Source: an uncultured Oscillospiraceae bacterium (GTDB lineage Bacteria; Bacillota; Clostridia; Oscillospirales; Ruminococcaceae). Taken from it: a DNA stretch of 42,944 nt. Where the stretch lies: contig CAKSPU010000019.1 of assembly GCA_934486875.1 (NCBI GenBank), positions 1 to 42,944 of the forward strand, written 5' to 3'. Of the stretch, positions 8,095-15,610 are shown piece by piece (the stretch's first letter is position 1; each line of letters begins with the position of its first letter). The notes below the pieces were generated by a model. That model was not told the DNA's origin and ran no database searches. It was given only the letters and a program-made list of their open reading frames with translations. The position numbers and the translations under genes were made by a program.

Positions 8095-8817
8095 ATGCTG
8101 AATGAATTTTCAAGGACAGAGCTTCTTCTTGGAGGCGGTGCTATGGAAAAGCTGAAAAAAGCACGGGTGGCGGTGTTCGGCGTAGGCGGTGTCGGTGGAT
8201 ATGCCGCAGAAGCGCTGGCGAGGAGCGGCGTAGGGGCGATCGACCTTATCGACAGCGATACTGTGAGTCTTACCAACATAAACCGCCAGATAATCGCTCT
8301 TCACAGCACTGTGGGTATGCTCAAGACCGATGCGGCTGCTGCCCGCATAAAGGACATAAACCCCGACTGCGAGGTGAAATGTCACCCGGTTTTTTACACT
8401 CCCGAGACCGAAAATGAGTTTGATTTTACCGAATATGACTATGTTGTGGACGCAATTGACACGGTTGTGGGAAAGATTGCCCTTGTGATGAATGCAGACA
8501 AATGCGGCACGCCTATAATCTGTTCAATGGGCGCAGGCAATAAGCTTGACCCCACGGCTTTTGAAGTGGCTGATATCTACAAAACCTCCGTCTGCCCCCT
8601 TGCAAAGGTGATGCGGTATGAACTGAGAAAGCGTGGGATAAAGCACCTTAAAGCGGTGTATTCAAAGGAGATGCCTGTTGTCCCCAACGGCACTGCTGAC
8701 TGCTCGGAGGAAAATGTGAAAAAGAAAAATATCCCCGGCTCCGTGGCATTTGTTCCCTCAGTTGTGGGGCTTATCATTGCGGGGGAGGTCATCAAGGATA
8801 TCATAAATAAAGAATAA
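8095..8817 (+). CDS. tcdA: tRNA threonylcarbamoyladenosine dehydratase (TcdA/CsdL)
   Basis: Predicted 240 residues, an E1-like ThiF-fold enzyme. TcdA uses ATP to cyclise t6A37 of ANN-decoding tRNAs to ct6A. The nucleotide-binding GVGGVGGYAAEAL lies at about 29-41, LIDSDTVSLTNINRQ at about 51-65, the dehydratase-type VVDAIDTV near 120, and the family-typical CPLAKVMRYELRKRGI near 165-180. The ThiF/MoeB zinc Cys pairs are absent, as expected for this subgroup. AAAGG precedes the ATG by eight bases. It is monocistronic between its own promoter and terminator. Confidence 0.9.
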   Translation: MLNEFSRTELLLGGGAMEKLKKARVAVFGVGGVGGYAAEALARSGVGAIDLIDSDTVSLTNINRQIIALHSTVGMLKTDAAAARIKDINPDCEVKCHPVFYTPETENEFDFTEYDYVVDAIDTVVGKIALVMNADKCGTPIICSMGAGNKLDPTAFEVADIYKTSVCPLAKVMRYELRKRGIKHLKAVYSKEMPVVPNGTADCSEENVKKKNIPGSVAFVPSVVGLIIAGEVIKDIINKE

Positions 8818-8823
8818 GCTTTT

Positions 8824-8865
8824 AAATGCTCTGTGTCATTTCTTTATATGATACAGAGCATTTTT
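8824..8865 (+). terminator. Terminator of tcdA
   Basis: A 16-bp stem with one G-U pair (8824-8839 with 8848-8863) has an 8-base loop. The A-rich 5' arm and TTTTT run on the 3' arm make it a good intrinsic terminator directly after tcdA. The following 8866-9075 stretch is AT-rich; no gene was seen in it. Confidence 0.9.
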
Positions 8866-9075
8866 ATGAAATGTTGTGTCAGGCAAACTTTCATATTGAT
8901 GTTGATGCTCGGATTCGCTCCCGATCAATGCCGAAATGAAGCTTCCGAAAGGTATAACTTGCAATAATTCAAAATATCAAATTCACAAAATCACATAAAA
9001 CTGTGAAAATACGATAATTTAAAATATAAAATGCAGGATTAAAAAAAATAAATTGCATAAATTTTCAAAAACCCC

Positions 9076-9104
9076 TTGACAAATCAAGTTTGATGTTATA
9101 TAAT
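9076..9104 (+). promoter_or_regulatory. Consensus promoter of amt
   Basis: TTGACA (9076-9081), exactly 17 bases, TATAAT (9099-9104). The spacer contains the small palindrome ATCAA-GT-TTGAT (9083-9094), a possible operator. Transcription should start near 9111, just before the leader hairpin. Confidence 0.9.
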
Positions 9105-9119
9105 AAAACCATAGAAAAA

Positions 9120-9190
9120 ACAGCAACGGCGCTGTAAAAATGCAGGAAATCTTTCAGGGAAATGCATTTTTATGTGCCGTTTTTGTTTTA
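9120..9190 (+). promoter_or_regulatory. Candidate attenuator in the amt leader
   Basis: Two competing structures are visible. Structure 1: a short hairpin ACAGC-[AACGGC]-GCTGT (9120-9135), a 5-bp stem with a six-base loop having A at position 1 and G at position 4. Structure 2: a long hairpin in which AACGGC...TAAAAATGCA (9125-9144) pairs with TGCATTTTTA...GCCGTT (9163-9182), followed by TTTTGTTTT, a terminator-like shape. They share bases 9125-9135 and so cannot both form. Six-base loops with A1 and G4 are known targets of ANTAR antiterminator proteins in nitrogen genes, but those usually come as two hairpins and only one is seen here. Regulation by an ANTAR protein is inference. Confidence 0.55.
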
Positions 9191-9211
9191 AAAAAATGGA
9201 GGGTGATTTAT

Positions 9212-10999
9212 ATGAATGAAGAACTCATGACTATTCAGGAGTCACTTCACGGTGAACTGTACGGCGTATGGTTCCTGATCGGTGCTGCACTGGTCTTTTG
9301 GATGCAGGCAGGCTTCGCAATGGTAGAAACGGGCTTTACAAGAGCCAAGAACGCAGGAAACATCATAATGAAAAATCTGATGGATTTCTGTATCGGTACG
9401 GTAATGTTCATTCTTATCGGCTTCAGCCTTCTTTTAGGCGAGGACGTTGTGGGACTTATCGGTAAGCCCGGCTTCGACATCTTCACGACCTATCAGGATT
9501 TTGACTGGTCCAACTTCGTTTTCAACCTTGTGTTCTGTGCAACGACAGCGACTATCGTTTCGGGTGCAATGGCTGAAAGAACCAAGTTCATTTCCTACTG
9601 TGTTTATTCCGCAGTTATCTCCGCTCTTATCTATCCCATTGAAGCACACTGGGTATGGGGCGGCGGTTGGCTCGCTCAGATGGGCTTCCACGATTTTGCA
9701 GGTTCCACCTGTATACATATGGTCGGCGGTATCTGTGCCCTCATCGGCGCTAAGATCCTCGGACCCAGAATCGGCAAGTTCGTTAAGGACAAGGACGGCA
9801 AGGTCGTAAAGGTAAACGCATTCCCCGGACATTCTCTTACGATCGGTGCGCTCGGCGTATTCATTCTCTGGTTCGGCTGGTACGGATTCAACGGTGCTGC
9901 CGCAACCTCTGTTGCGGAGCTCAGCTCCATATTCGTAACAACAACTATCGCTCCCGCAGTTGCAACAGTCGTTTGTATGATATTTACCTGGATAAAGTAC
10001 GGCAAGCCTGATGTTTCAATGTGCCTTAACGCATCTCTCGCAGGTCTTGTAGCTATCACAGCAGGCTGCGATGTAACAGATGCATTCGGTGCGATCGTTA
10101 TCGGCAGTGTTGCAGGACTTCTCGTAGTATTCGGTGTATGGCTCCTCGACCACAAGCTTCACGTTGATGACCCTGTTGGTGCTGTAGCAGTACATATGAT
10201 GAACGGTATCTGGGGCACAATTGCAGTTGGTCTTTTCGCAACAGACAAGGCTCCCGCATTTATAAGAGGCTATGGCGACGGCGTAAACTTCGGTGCTAAC
10301 CAGATAATGGGCAAGGGTCTCTTCTACGGCGGCGGATTTGGTCTCTTGGGCACACAGCTCATCGGTATGTTCACTATCATCGCTTACACAGCAGTAACTA
10401 TCACTATCACATTCCTTGTTATCAAGAAGGTCATCGGTCTCAGAGCTTCCGCAGAGGAAGAAACAAGAGGTCTCGATATCACAGAGCACGGTCTCCCTTC
10501 CGCATATGCAGACTTTATGCCCGCAAATTCTTCTATCTCTATCTTCACAGGCAAGTCTACAGAAGAGCCTGCACCTGTTGCAGCAGCAGTTCCTGTTGTT
10601 GAGAACCGTCCTCACATCGAGAGACTTCCCGATGCAAAGAACAAGTACACAAAGGTTTCTATCGTCTGCAAGCAGGGCAAGTTTGATGACCTCAAAAATG
10701 CTCTCAGCGAGATCGGCGTAACAGGCTTCACAGTTACAAATATCCTTGGCTGCGGCACTCAGAAGGGCGCAAGCGAGATGTATCGTGGTGTTCCCATTGA
10801 GACAACTCTCCTTCCCAAGATAAAGGTCGAGGTCGTTATATGCAAGGTTCCTGTTGAAACTGTTGTTGAAGCAGCAAGAAAGGCTCTCTACACAGGTCAT
10901 ATCGGTGACGGCAAGATATTCGTTTACGATGTTGAAGATGTTGTAAGGGTAAGAACAGGCGAAAGCGGCTATGATGCACTTCAGGACGCTGAAGACTGA
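9212..10999 (+). CDS. amt: Ammonium transporter fused to a PII (GlnB/GlnK-like) domain
   Basis: Predicted 595 residues. The first 430 or so form an Amt/MEP channel with about eleven membrane segments: WMQAGFAMVETGFTRAKN near the N-terminus, the WAEAHW-like region IEAHWVWGGGW, the pore-type GHSLTIGALGVFILWFGWYGFN, and a second conserved HMMNGIWG. After a Pro/Ala-rich linker the last 115 or so residues form a PII domain (KYTKVSIVCKQGKFDDLKNAL, then GCGTQKG, MYRG, LLPKIKVEVV, GDGKIFVYDVEDVVRVRTGE). PII proteins normally block Amt in trans through the T-loop; here the block would act in cis. The T-loop retains the first Tyr (in YRG) but not the Tyr that GlnD uridylylates (Ile in its place). Start at 9212 has GGAGGGTG upstream; the frame extends further up into the leader hairpin but without a ribosome site. 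Confidence 0.93.
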   Translation: MNEELMTIQESLHGELYGVWFLIGAALVFWMQAGFAMVETGFTRAKNAGNIIMKNLMDFCIGTVMFILIGFSLLLGEDVVGLIGKPGFDIFTTYQDFDWSNFVFNLVFCATTATIVSGAMAERTKFISYCVYSAVISALIYPIEAHWVWGGGWLAQMGFHDFAGSTCIHMVGGICALIGAKILGPRIGKFVKDKDGKVVKVNAFPGHSLTIGALGVFILWFGWYGFNGAAATSVAELSSIFVTTTIAPAVATVVCMIFTWIKYGKPDVSMCLNASLAGLVAITAGCDVTDAFGAIVIGSVAGLLVVFGVWLLDHKLHVDDPVGAVAVHMMNGIWGTIAVGLFATDKAPAFIRGYGDGVNFGANQIMGKGLFYGGGFGLLGTQLIGMFTIIAYTAVTITITFLVIKKVIGLRASAEEETRGLDITEHGLPSAYADFMPANSSISIFTGKSTEEPAPVAAAVPVVENRPHIERLPDAKNKYTKVSIVCKQGKFDDLKNALSEIGVTGFTVTNILGCGTQKGASEMYRGVPIETTLLPKIKVEVVICKVPVETVVEAARKALYTGHIGDGKIFVYDVEDVVRVRTGESGYDALQDAED

Positions 11000-11022
11000 T
11001 AATACTATATAATAAGGTATAA

Positions 11023-11062
11023 AAAATCTCCCCTCTGTCATAATTGTCAGAGGGGAGATTTT
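11023..11062. terminator. Bidirectional terminator after amt
   Basis: A perfect 15-bp stem (AAAATCTCCCCTCTG 11023-11037 with its complement 11048-11062) has a 10-base loop and A/T tails on both sides. It ends amt on the plus strand and the DinB-like gene on the minus strand. Confidence 0.93.
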
Positions 11063-11072
11063 GCTGTACATA

Positions 11073-11745
11073 TTATTTTTTTGAGCGCAGCTTTTTCAGC
11101 CGCTCTTCAATTCTCAGGCAGGCTTCGACGTGCATAATGATGTGCCGTGAAAATGGCATTCTCACAAGCCCGCCTGTGTCCTTTCCGCACCAGTAATCTA
11201 TGAGCCATACGGCATTTTCCGAGCTGTCCAAAACATTCAGGTCTATAAGTGCATTCCGTCTTTCTTCCGATACCTTCACTTTCATATCATCATAAGAAAG
11301 TGACTTTATCAGACTGTTTGTGGCATTGTATGTGTCGGAAACATAATCATACAGCCCGCCAAGGTCAAGAGCTTTGGAAAAATTGACTATTGCTTCACCC
11401 GCAAGCTCATTTCCGGTTGTGATAATAGGGGAATTTGTCCGCTGCTGATAATTTCCTGCAAAAAAATATCTGTTCATCGCCTGCCATAAGAGTATGTGCG
11501 GTGATGTCCTCTATTCTGAAAATATGCCACAGTGAATAGGCGGCAGTTTTGCTGTGATATCCCTTTGCACCTAAAAACGGAGCTGCACACATTTCATCGG
11601 GAGACATCTCATTTTCAAGCCGCAATATTTCATCAAAAAGCTCTTTTCGCAGCCGAAGCAGAGCTTCTATGCCCCGGGGAAAGGTTTCTCTTTTCTTTGT
11701 TTCAAGCTGCATTTTTCGATTCAGCTCAGACCATTCCCTGTTCAT
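11073..11745 (-). pseudogene. DinB-like superfamily gene, frameshifted at a T7 run
   Basis: Two adjacent minus-strand frames read as one protein. The first (start 11745) covers NREWSELNRKMQ... to YSLWHIFRIEDITAHTLMAGDEQIFF. The second covers AGNYQQRTNSPIITTGNEL... to ENAVWLIDYWCGKDTGGLVRMPFSRHIIMHVEAC. Both halves match the four-helix DinB/YfiT-like proteins of Clostridia, with His in WHIFR and SRHIIMH as likely metal ligands. The junction is a run of seven T (11460-11466 on the complement); leaving out one T restores a single frame of about 223 codons. The start overlaps the previous stop by ATGA. It may be a recent mutation, a sequencing error in a homopolymer, or slippage that is tolerated. 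Confidence 0.8.
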
Positions 11746-12380
11746 ACTGTCTCGTGTTCAGCTCTGAGACTGCTCGTGTCGATAGAGCCGATGTCGATTT
11801 CTGAAATGTTTCCGAGCCCCGAAATGACCTCGGTGTTTTTGTCGATAAGCTCATCGGTGCTCACATCGGCAATATTGCGGATATTGCTTTCGGTATGAGC
11901 AACGGGAGCGTCACGGAGCCCTGTTACCTCAGGTACTGCAATGTCGGCTCTTACCCTGCTCTTTTTGCGGTCAATGTCCCTGAAGAAATCATCGGGATCC
12001 TGCGATGCCATAAGCTTTTCCTGCTTAATGCGTTCTTTCTCGGCACGTTCGGCGGCAATTACCTCATCAATGTCCGCATCGGAGCCAACGGTAACGATAT
12101 TTCCGTGAATAAAGCTGTCATCATAGCCTGACTTGTCCGCAAGCCCGTCGGTGCTAACATCGGCAACAGTCTTTATGCTGCTGCCGGGAGGGGGGAGAGG
12201 AGCTTCTCTGAGCCCTACGATCTCGGGAGACTCGATGTTTACATCGACCTCACGCTTTTTCGGCTTTCTGCCCATATCCTTAAAGAAATCATCGGCGTTT
12301 ATGGGCTGGCTCACAGCGGGGGCGGGCGATGCGGGGCGCTGGGGCGGTGTATCATTTTTTTTATTTCCGAAAAACAGCAT
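11742..12380 (-). CDS. Hypothetical protein with two internal repeats
   Basis: Predicted 212 residues, hydrophilic, no signal or membrane segment; family not recognised. After a Pro-rich N-terminal part the protein has two copies of a unit of about 65 residues. Copy 1 (about 29-95): DDFFKDMGRKPKKREVDV..., PEIVGLREAP, then KTVADVSTDGLADKS. Copy 2 (about 128-195): DDFFRDIDRKKSRVRADI..., PEVTGLRDAP, then RNIADVSTDELIDKN. A charged helix (AAERAEKERIKQEKL) joins them. It overlaps the DinB-like gene by four bases (ATGA), so the pair is translationally coupled. A promoter lies at 12444-12472. Confidence 0.7.
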   Translation of the reverse strand: MLFFGNKKNDTPPQRPASPAPAVSQPINADDFFKDMGRKPKKREVDVNIESPEIVGLREAPLPPPGSSIKTVADVSTDGLADKSGYDDSFIHGNIVTVGSDADIDEVIAAERAEKERIKQEKLMASQDPDDFFRDIDRKKSRVRADIAVPEVTGLRDAPVAHTESNIRNIADVSTDELIDKNTEVISGLGNISEIDIGSIDTSSLRAEHETV

Positions 12381-12443
12381 TTTTATCTTCTCGCTTTCAA
12401 TTTATTTGCAGATAATGGAAATGTCAGGATAAAATTTATATAA

Positions 12444-12472
12444 ATTATACCATAACTTTCAAAATTATGCAA
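12444..12472 (-). promoter_or_regulatory. Promoter of the two-repeat protein gene
   Basis: On the minus strand TTGCAT (12472-12467), 17 bases, TATAAT (12449-12444), about 65 bases before the start codon at 12380. Confidence 0.7.
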
Positions 12473-12567
12473 TAGCTTTTGGTAAAATTCTTTAACTCCG
12501 CTTGGGTAATAAATATCCGTGACGGGTGATATACTAATTGAAAATAAAAAATCGGAGGAAGAAATAT

Positions 12568-13011
12568 ATGCTTTATGAAAGTGAAGAGGATACAAAAAAG
12601 CTGCTGAGGGAATGCGATGCGGGGATAAAAATGGGCATAGCGTCTCTTGATGATATGGTATCAAAGGCGGCGGATCCTGAGCTGGAGCAGGTGCTTAAGG
12701 ACAGCAGGCAGGAGCATATAAAGCTCAGAACCGAAGCAGAAAAGCAGCTCAATAAGATAGGCGACAGGGGCAAAGCTCCAAATCCTATGGCGAAGTCGAT
12801 GTCGTATATGAAAACTCAGCTCACAATGCAGTCGGGAACCGACAAAGATGCCGCAGGACTTGTGACAAAGGGCTGCGAAAAGGGCATACAGTCCCTGCAC
12901 AGATATCTTGACAAATACAGCTATGCCGACAGCCGCAGCAGGGGACTTACCACGGAAATAATCGCCGCAGAGCAAAAGCTCATCTCGGAGCTTCAAAAAT
13001 TTAACGGCTGA
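12568..13011 (+). CDS. Ferritin-like/four-helix-bundle hypothetical protein
   Basis: Predicted 147 residues, almost wholly helical with four amphipathic stretches (about 5-30, 34-66, 75-105, 112-145). Charged pattern and length resemble small ferritin-like or DUF2383-type bundle proteins. I see no complete ExxH metal-ligand set, so iron binding is not claimed. The start at 12568 has GGAGGAAG upstream. No signal peptide. It stands alone between divergent and convergent units; function unknown. Confidence 0.7.
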   Translation: MLYESEEDTKKLLRECDAGIKMGIASLDDMVSKAADPELEQVLKDSRQEHIKLRTEAEKQLNKIGDRGKAPNPMAKSMSYMKTQLTMQSGTDKDAAGLVTKGCEKGIQSLHRYLDKYSYADSRSRGLTTEIIAAEQKLISELQKFNG

Positions 13012-13029
13012 ATCAAATATATTAACAAA

Positions 13030-13068
13030 TTTTGCGCTGTATCGCCGTTTTTCGGCGGTGCGGCGCAA
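13030..13068. other. GC-rich stem-loop
   Basis: TTGCGCTGTATCGCCG (13032-13047) pairs with CGGCGGTGCGGCGCAA (13053-13068) through 16 pairs including G-U, with a five-base loop TTTTT. No T-run follows on either strand, so it is a weak terminator candidate for the upstream gene or another structured element. The rest of 13069-13208 shows nothing else. Confidence 0.5.
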
Positions 13069-13208
13069 TGCATTTGAATAATAATCGTACATATAAATAT
13101 CTGATTTTGTGTATATTGTACGGCACAGCAAAATATTGAGATGTATATTTGTAATTAGTATCCAAAAAATCGACAATAAGTTTATGCATATTTTTTTTCG
13201 GAAATTGG

Positions 13209-13237
13209 TTGCTGTATTTTGAACAATGTGTTATAAT
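13209..13237 (+). promoter_or_regulatory. Promoter of the DivIVA-like gene
   Basis: TTGCTG (13209-13214), 17 bases, TATAAT (13232-13237), with a leader of about 75 bases. Confidence 0.7.
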
Positions 13238-13319
13238 AGAAATATAGCAACAGCAGACCGTACATATTCGCTGTAAAGCATCTGCGTCTGCTAAGTTTAT
13301 TTTTTGGAGGTATTATACC

Positions 13320-14573
13320 ATGGCAGAAAACGGATTCCTTAAAACCGTCAACTTCGGCGGATTTGACAAGAAGGATGTACTTGCATACGTAGATCAGCTC
13401 AACACTAAGATATATACGCTTGAAAACGAGCTTGAAGAGAAGAAGGCTCTTCTCGAGAACAGCGGCGGAAATATGGAGGATAAGGAGAAGTATGAAAAGC
13501 TCCTCGAATCCGACAAGGCTAAGATCACAGAGCTCCAGACAAGCAATGAGTCCCTTAAGAACCAGCTCTCCAACGCTGAGGCTGAGGCTGCCGAGAAGGA
13601 CAAGGAGATCACTGAGCTCAAGAAGAAGATCGGTGATATGGAGAACGAACTCATCGAGGCCAAGAATGCCGCAGCTGCCGCATCTCCCGCAGAGAGCAGC
13701 GCTATGGATCTCACAAACGTATTTATGGAGGCTCAGAGGACCGCTACAACTATCGTTACCACAGCCAAGGAAAATGCGAGAAAGATGGACGAGGACGCAA
13801 AGAAGCTTGCTAACCAGGTAGTCGATGACGCTAACAGCAAGGCTTCCACTATCGTTAAGACCGCTGACGAAAAGGCTACAAAGATACTCACCGATGCCGA
13901 GGACAAGTCCTCCAAGATGATGAGCGACGCAGAGGGCAAGACCAGCGAAATGAGACGTGCAGCCGACAATATGAAGGTTGTTGTACTTGCCGAGATAGGC
14001 GAGATCGAGGGTCAGGTAAACTCTATCAAGGAAATGCTTGATAAGATCTCCAAGCAGAGCCTTTCCGAGAGCATTGCAAAGATAAACGAGACCGCAGGTC
14101 TCCTCACAAAGACTCAGGATACTCTCAAAAAGGACGGTATCCCCGAATTTACTCCTCCCAAGGGCGTAAAGATGGCAGCAGCTCCTGCTCCTGCTCCCGC
14201 ACCCGCTGCAAAGCCTGCTCCCGCACCTGCACCTGCAGCAGTTAAGCCTGCTCCCGCACCTGCTGCAAAGCCCGCAGCAGCACCTGCACCCGCAGCAGCT
14301 AAGCCTGCTCCCGCTCCTGCACCCGCAGCAGCAGCTAAGCCCGAGGCTTCCAAGCCTGCGGCAGCTCCCACACCTGCTCCCGCAAAGCCCGCAGCAGCTC
14401 CCAAGCCTACTCCCAAGCTCAACAATAACTTTGGCTTTGACCTCAGCGAAATTGAAGCAATGGCAAAGGCTATCGAGGCTGATGCTTCCAAGCACAACAA
14501 GGGCACACCCTTAAACGACGGCTATGACGGAAATGTTGATCCCAAATCCATCAAGCTTTCCAATATGGGCTGA
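13320..14573 (+). CDS. DivIVA-like coiled-coil protein with Ala/Pro-rich tail
   Basis: Predicted 417 residues, cytoplasmic. The N-terminus (NGFLKTVNFGGFDKKDVLAYVDQL) matches the membrane-binding/dimer start of DivIVA/GpsB-type proteins. A coiled coil spans about 28-120, and a second helical region with heptads (EAQRTATTIVTTAKENARKM..., about 135-260) is typical of the DivIVA C-terminal domain. Residues about 280-365 are built from Ala-Pro and Lys-Pro runs. The tail ends NNNFGFDLSEIEAMAKAIEADA..., perhaps a short partner-binding motif. DivIVA proteins mark cell poles or septa; that role here is inference. GGAGG precedes the ATG. A large open frame on the other strand is a by-product of the repeat. 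Confidence 0.85.
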   Translation: MAENGFLKTVNFGGFDKKDVLAYVDQLNTKIYTLENELEEKKALLENSGGNMEDKEKYEKLLESDKAKITELQTSNESLKNQLSNAEAEAAEKDKEITELKKKIGDMENELIEAKNAAAAASPAESSAMDLTNVFMEAQRTATTIVTTAKENARKMDEDAKKLANQVVDDANSKASTIVKTADEKATKILTDAEDKSSKMMSDAEGKTSEMRRAADNMKVVVLAEIGEIEGQVNSIKEMLDKISKQSLSESIAKINETAGLLTKTQDTLKKDGIPEFTPPKGVKMAAAPAPAPAPAAKPAPAPAPAAVKPAPAPAAKPAAAPAPAAAKPAPAPAPAAAAKPEASKPAAAPTPAPAKPAAAPKPTPKLNNNFGFDLSEIEAMAKAIEADASKHNKGTPLNDGYDGNVDPKSIKLSNMG

Positions 14574-14589
14574 TAACATTACATAATAC

Positions 14590-14624
14590 AAAAGGTCTGC
14601 ACCACATCGGCGCAGACCTTTTTT
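14590..14624 (+). terminator. Terminator of the DivIVA-like gene
   Basis: A perfect stem AAAAGGTCTGC (14590-14600) / GCAGACCTTTT (14612-14622) with an 11-base loop and a TTTTTT run. Confidence 0.9.
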
Positions 14625-14631
14625 CATTGTA

Positions 14632-15543
14632 TCAAAGCCTTTTCATACCTCTTAAAAAGCGCATATTGTTCATTGCAATTACTGCTTTCCAGAAATTATC
14701 AGCGAGAATTACTTCTTTGTAATCATTGCACCACTGCCACGTTATCGGATATGAGCCGTCATCAAGCTGAGAGTTTACTATGAGATCGCATTCTTCAAGG
14801 CAAAGCTCTTCATATCCCGGGATAAATTCGCTGTCTGCGCCGTTTATAAATGTTGAGGGCATTGGAACGTATTCCTTGCCCCATTTTGTCGTGTCACGGC
14901 AGATAAGCTTTCCGATGCTGTCCAGAACAGCGGCTTTCAGTGCCGCAAGCTCATTTTCGGGGGCGTTTATCTCTTTCAGTGCATTGTAAAGCTCAATAAA
15001 GCAGGAGGTGACGTGGGGTTCGGGGGTAATATCTGACTTTGTAAAAAATGATACCGCTTCTTTTGCAAGCATTACTCCTTTTGCGTAAAGAGCGCTCTCT
15101 TTCGGACTGTGGAGCAGAATAAATGCGGCAAGGGCGGCGGTTGGATTGTAGCAGAACGGGTCATTTCCGCTGTATTCCCACCAAATTGCGTGGGGATAGC
15201 TGTTGTTTGAGGGAATGGTGTTCAGCCACTGTCTATGCTCCCTGTCAAAATGCTCTCCGCTTTCAAGATACCGCAGCATTCCCGAAATAACAGGGTGTTC
15301 GCTGCGAAAATCCATCTCACCGATAATGTTTGCCGCCTGCCACGTCTGCATAGGCGATGAGTGCGGATTGAAATTATCCGCTTCAAGCCCGTTTCCAAAG
15401 CCGCCGTCGGGATTTTGAAATGCCGACAGGGCATTCATAACGGCTTCCTTTGAACCGTTTTCAAAATGATACTGCCAGCGTGCAAGGTCAACGGGTCTGG
15501 CATTTCGGTAGATAAATCTGCGTGCTTTTTCAAAAGTTTCCAT
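14632..15543 (-). CDS. Alpha/alpha-toroid (prenyltransferase/terpene-cyclase-like fold) hypothetical protein
   Basis: Predicted 303 residues, soluble. It contains QW-type elements: ALSAFQNPDGGFGNGLEADN (about 40-58), TWQAANIIGE, a central helical part, and VNSQLDDGSYPITWQW near the C-terminus. These are seen in alpha/alpha-barrel proteins related to terpene cyclases and protein prenyltransferases; the DxDD or metal-site motif of true cyclases is not seen, so catalytic role is unknown. AAAGGA lies upstream of the ATG. It follows the AraC regulator on the same strand with a 67-base gap and may share its transcript. Confidence 0.7.
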   Translation of the reverse strand: METFEKARRFIYRNARPVDLARWQYHFENGSKEAVMNALSAFQNPDGGFGNGLEADNFNPHSSPMQTWQAANIIGEMDFRSEHPVISGMLRYLESGEHFDREHRQWLNTIPSNNSYPHAIWWEYSGNDPFCYNPTAALAAFILLHSPKESALYAKGVMLAKEAVSFFTKSDITPEPHVTSCFIELYNALKEINAPENELAALKAAVLDSIGKLICRDTTKWGKEYVPMPSTFINGADSEFIPGYEELCLEECDLIVNSQLDDGSYPITWQWCNDYKEVILADNFWKAVIAMNNMRFLRGMKRL

Positions 15544-15610
15544 ATTTTATCAGTCCTTTCCTTTTGATTATACATCGGTGCTGAAAAAATGTATTGTAAA
15601 AACACGCCAA

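Noticed and set aside
10016..11071. 351-residue minus-strand open frame
   Set aside because: Antisense of amt, Cys-rich without motifs, and it crosses the strong terminator at 11023-11062.
11073..11477. Separate gene starting at 11477
   Set aside because: No ribosome site, and the sequence continues the DinB-like protein from the preceding frame; better explained as one frameshifted gene.
12513..12535. Promoter for the helical-bundle gene (TTGGGT and TATACT)
   Set aside because: Spacing is about 22 bases, too long for a sigma-A promoter; the true promoter was not identified.
14160..14410. Repetitive tract that could be taken for a tandem-repeat array or CRISPR
   Set aside because: Repeats are codon-level (Ala, Pro, Lys) inside one reading frame, with no spacer structure.
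13182..14495. 437-residue minus-strand open frame rich in Cys, Gly, Ser and Leu
   Set aside because: It is the antisense of the DivIVA-like gene; its odd composition mirrors the Ala/Pro codon repeats, and it lacks a ribosome site.
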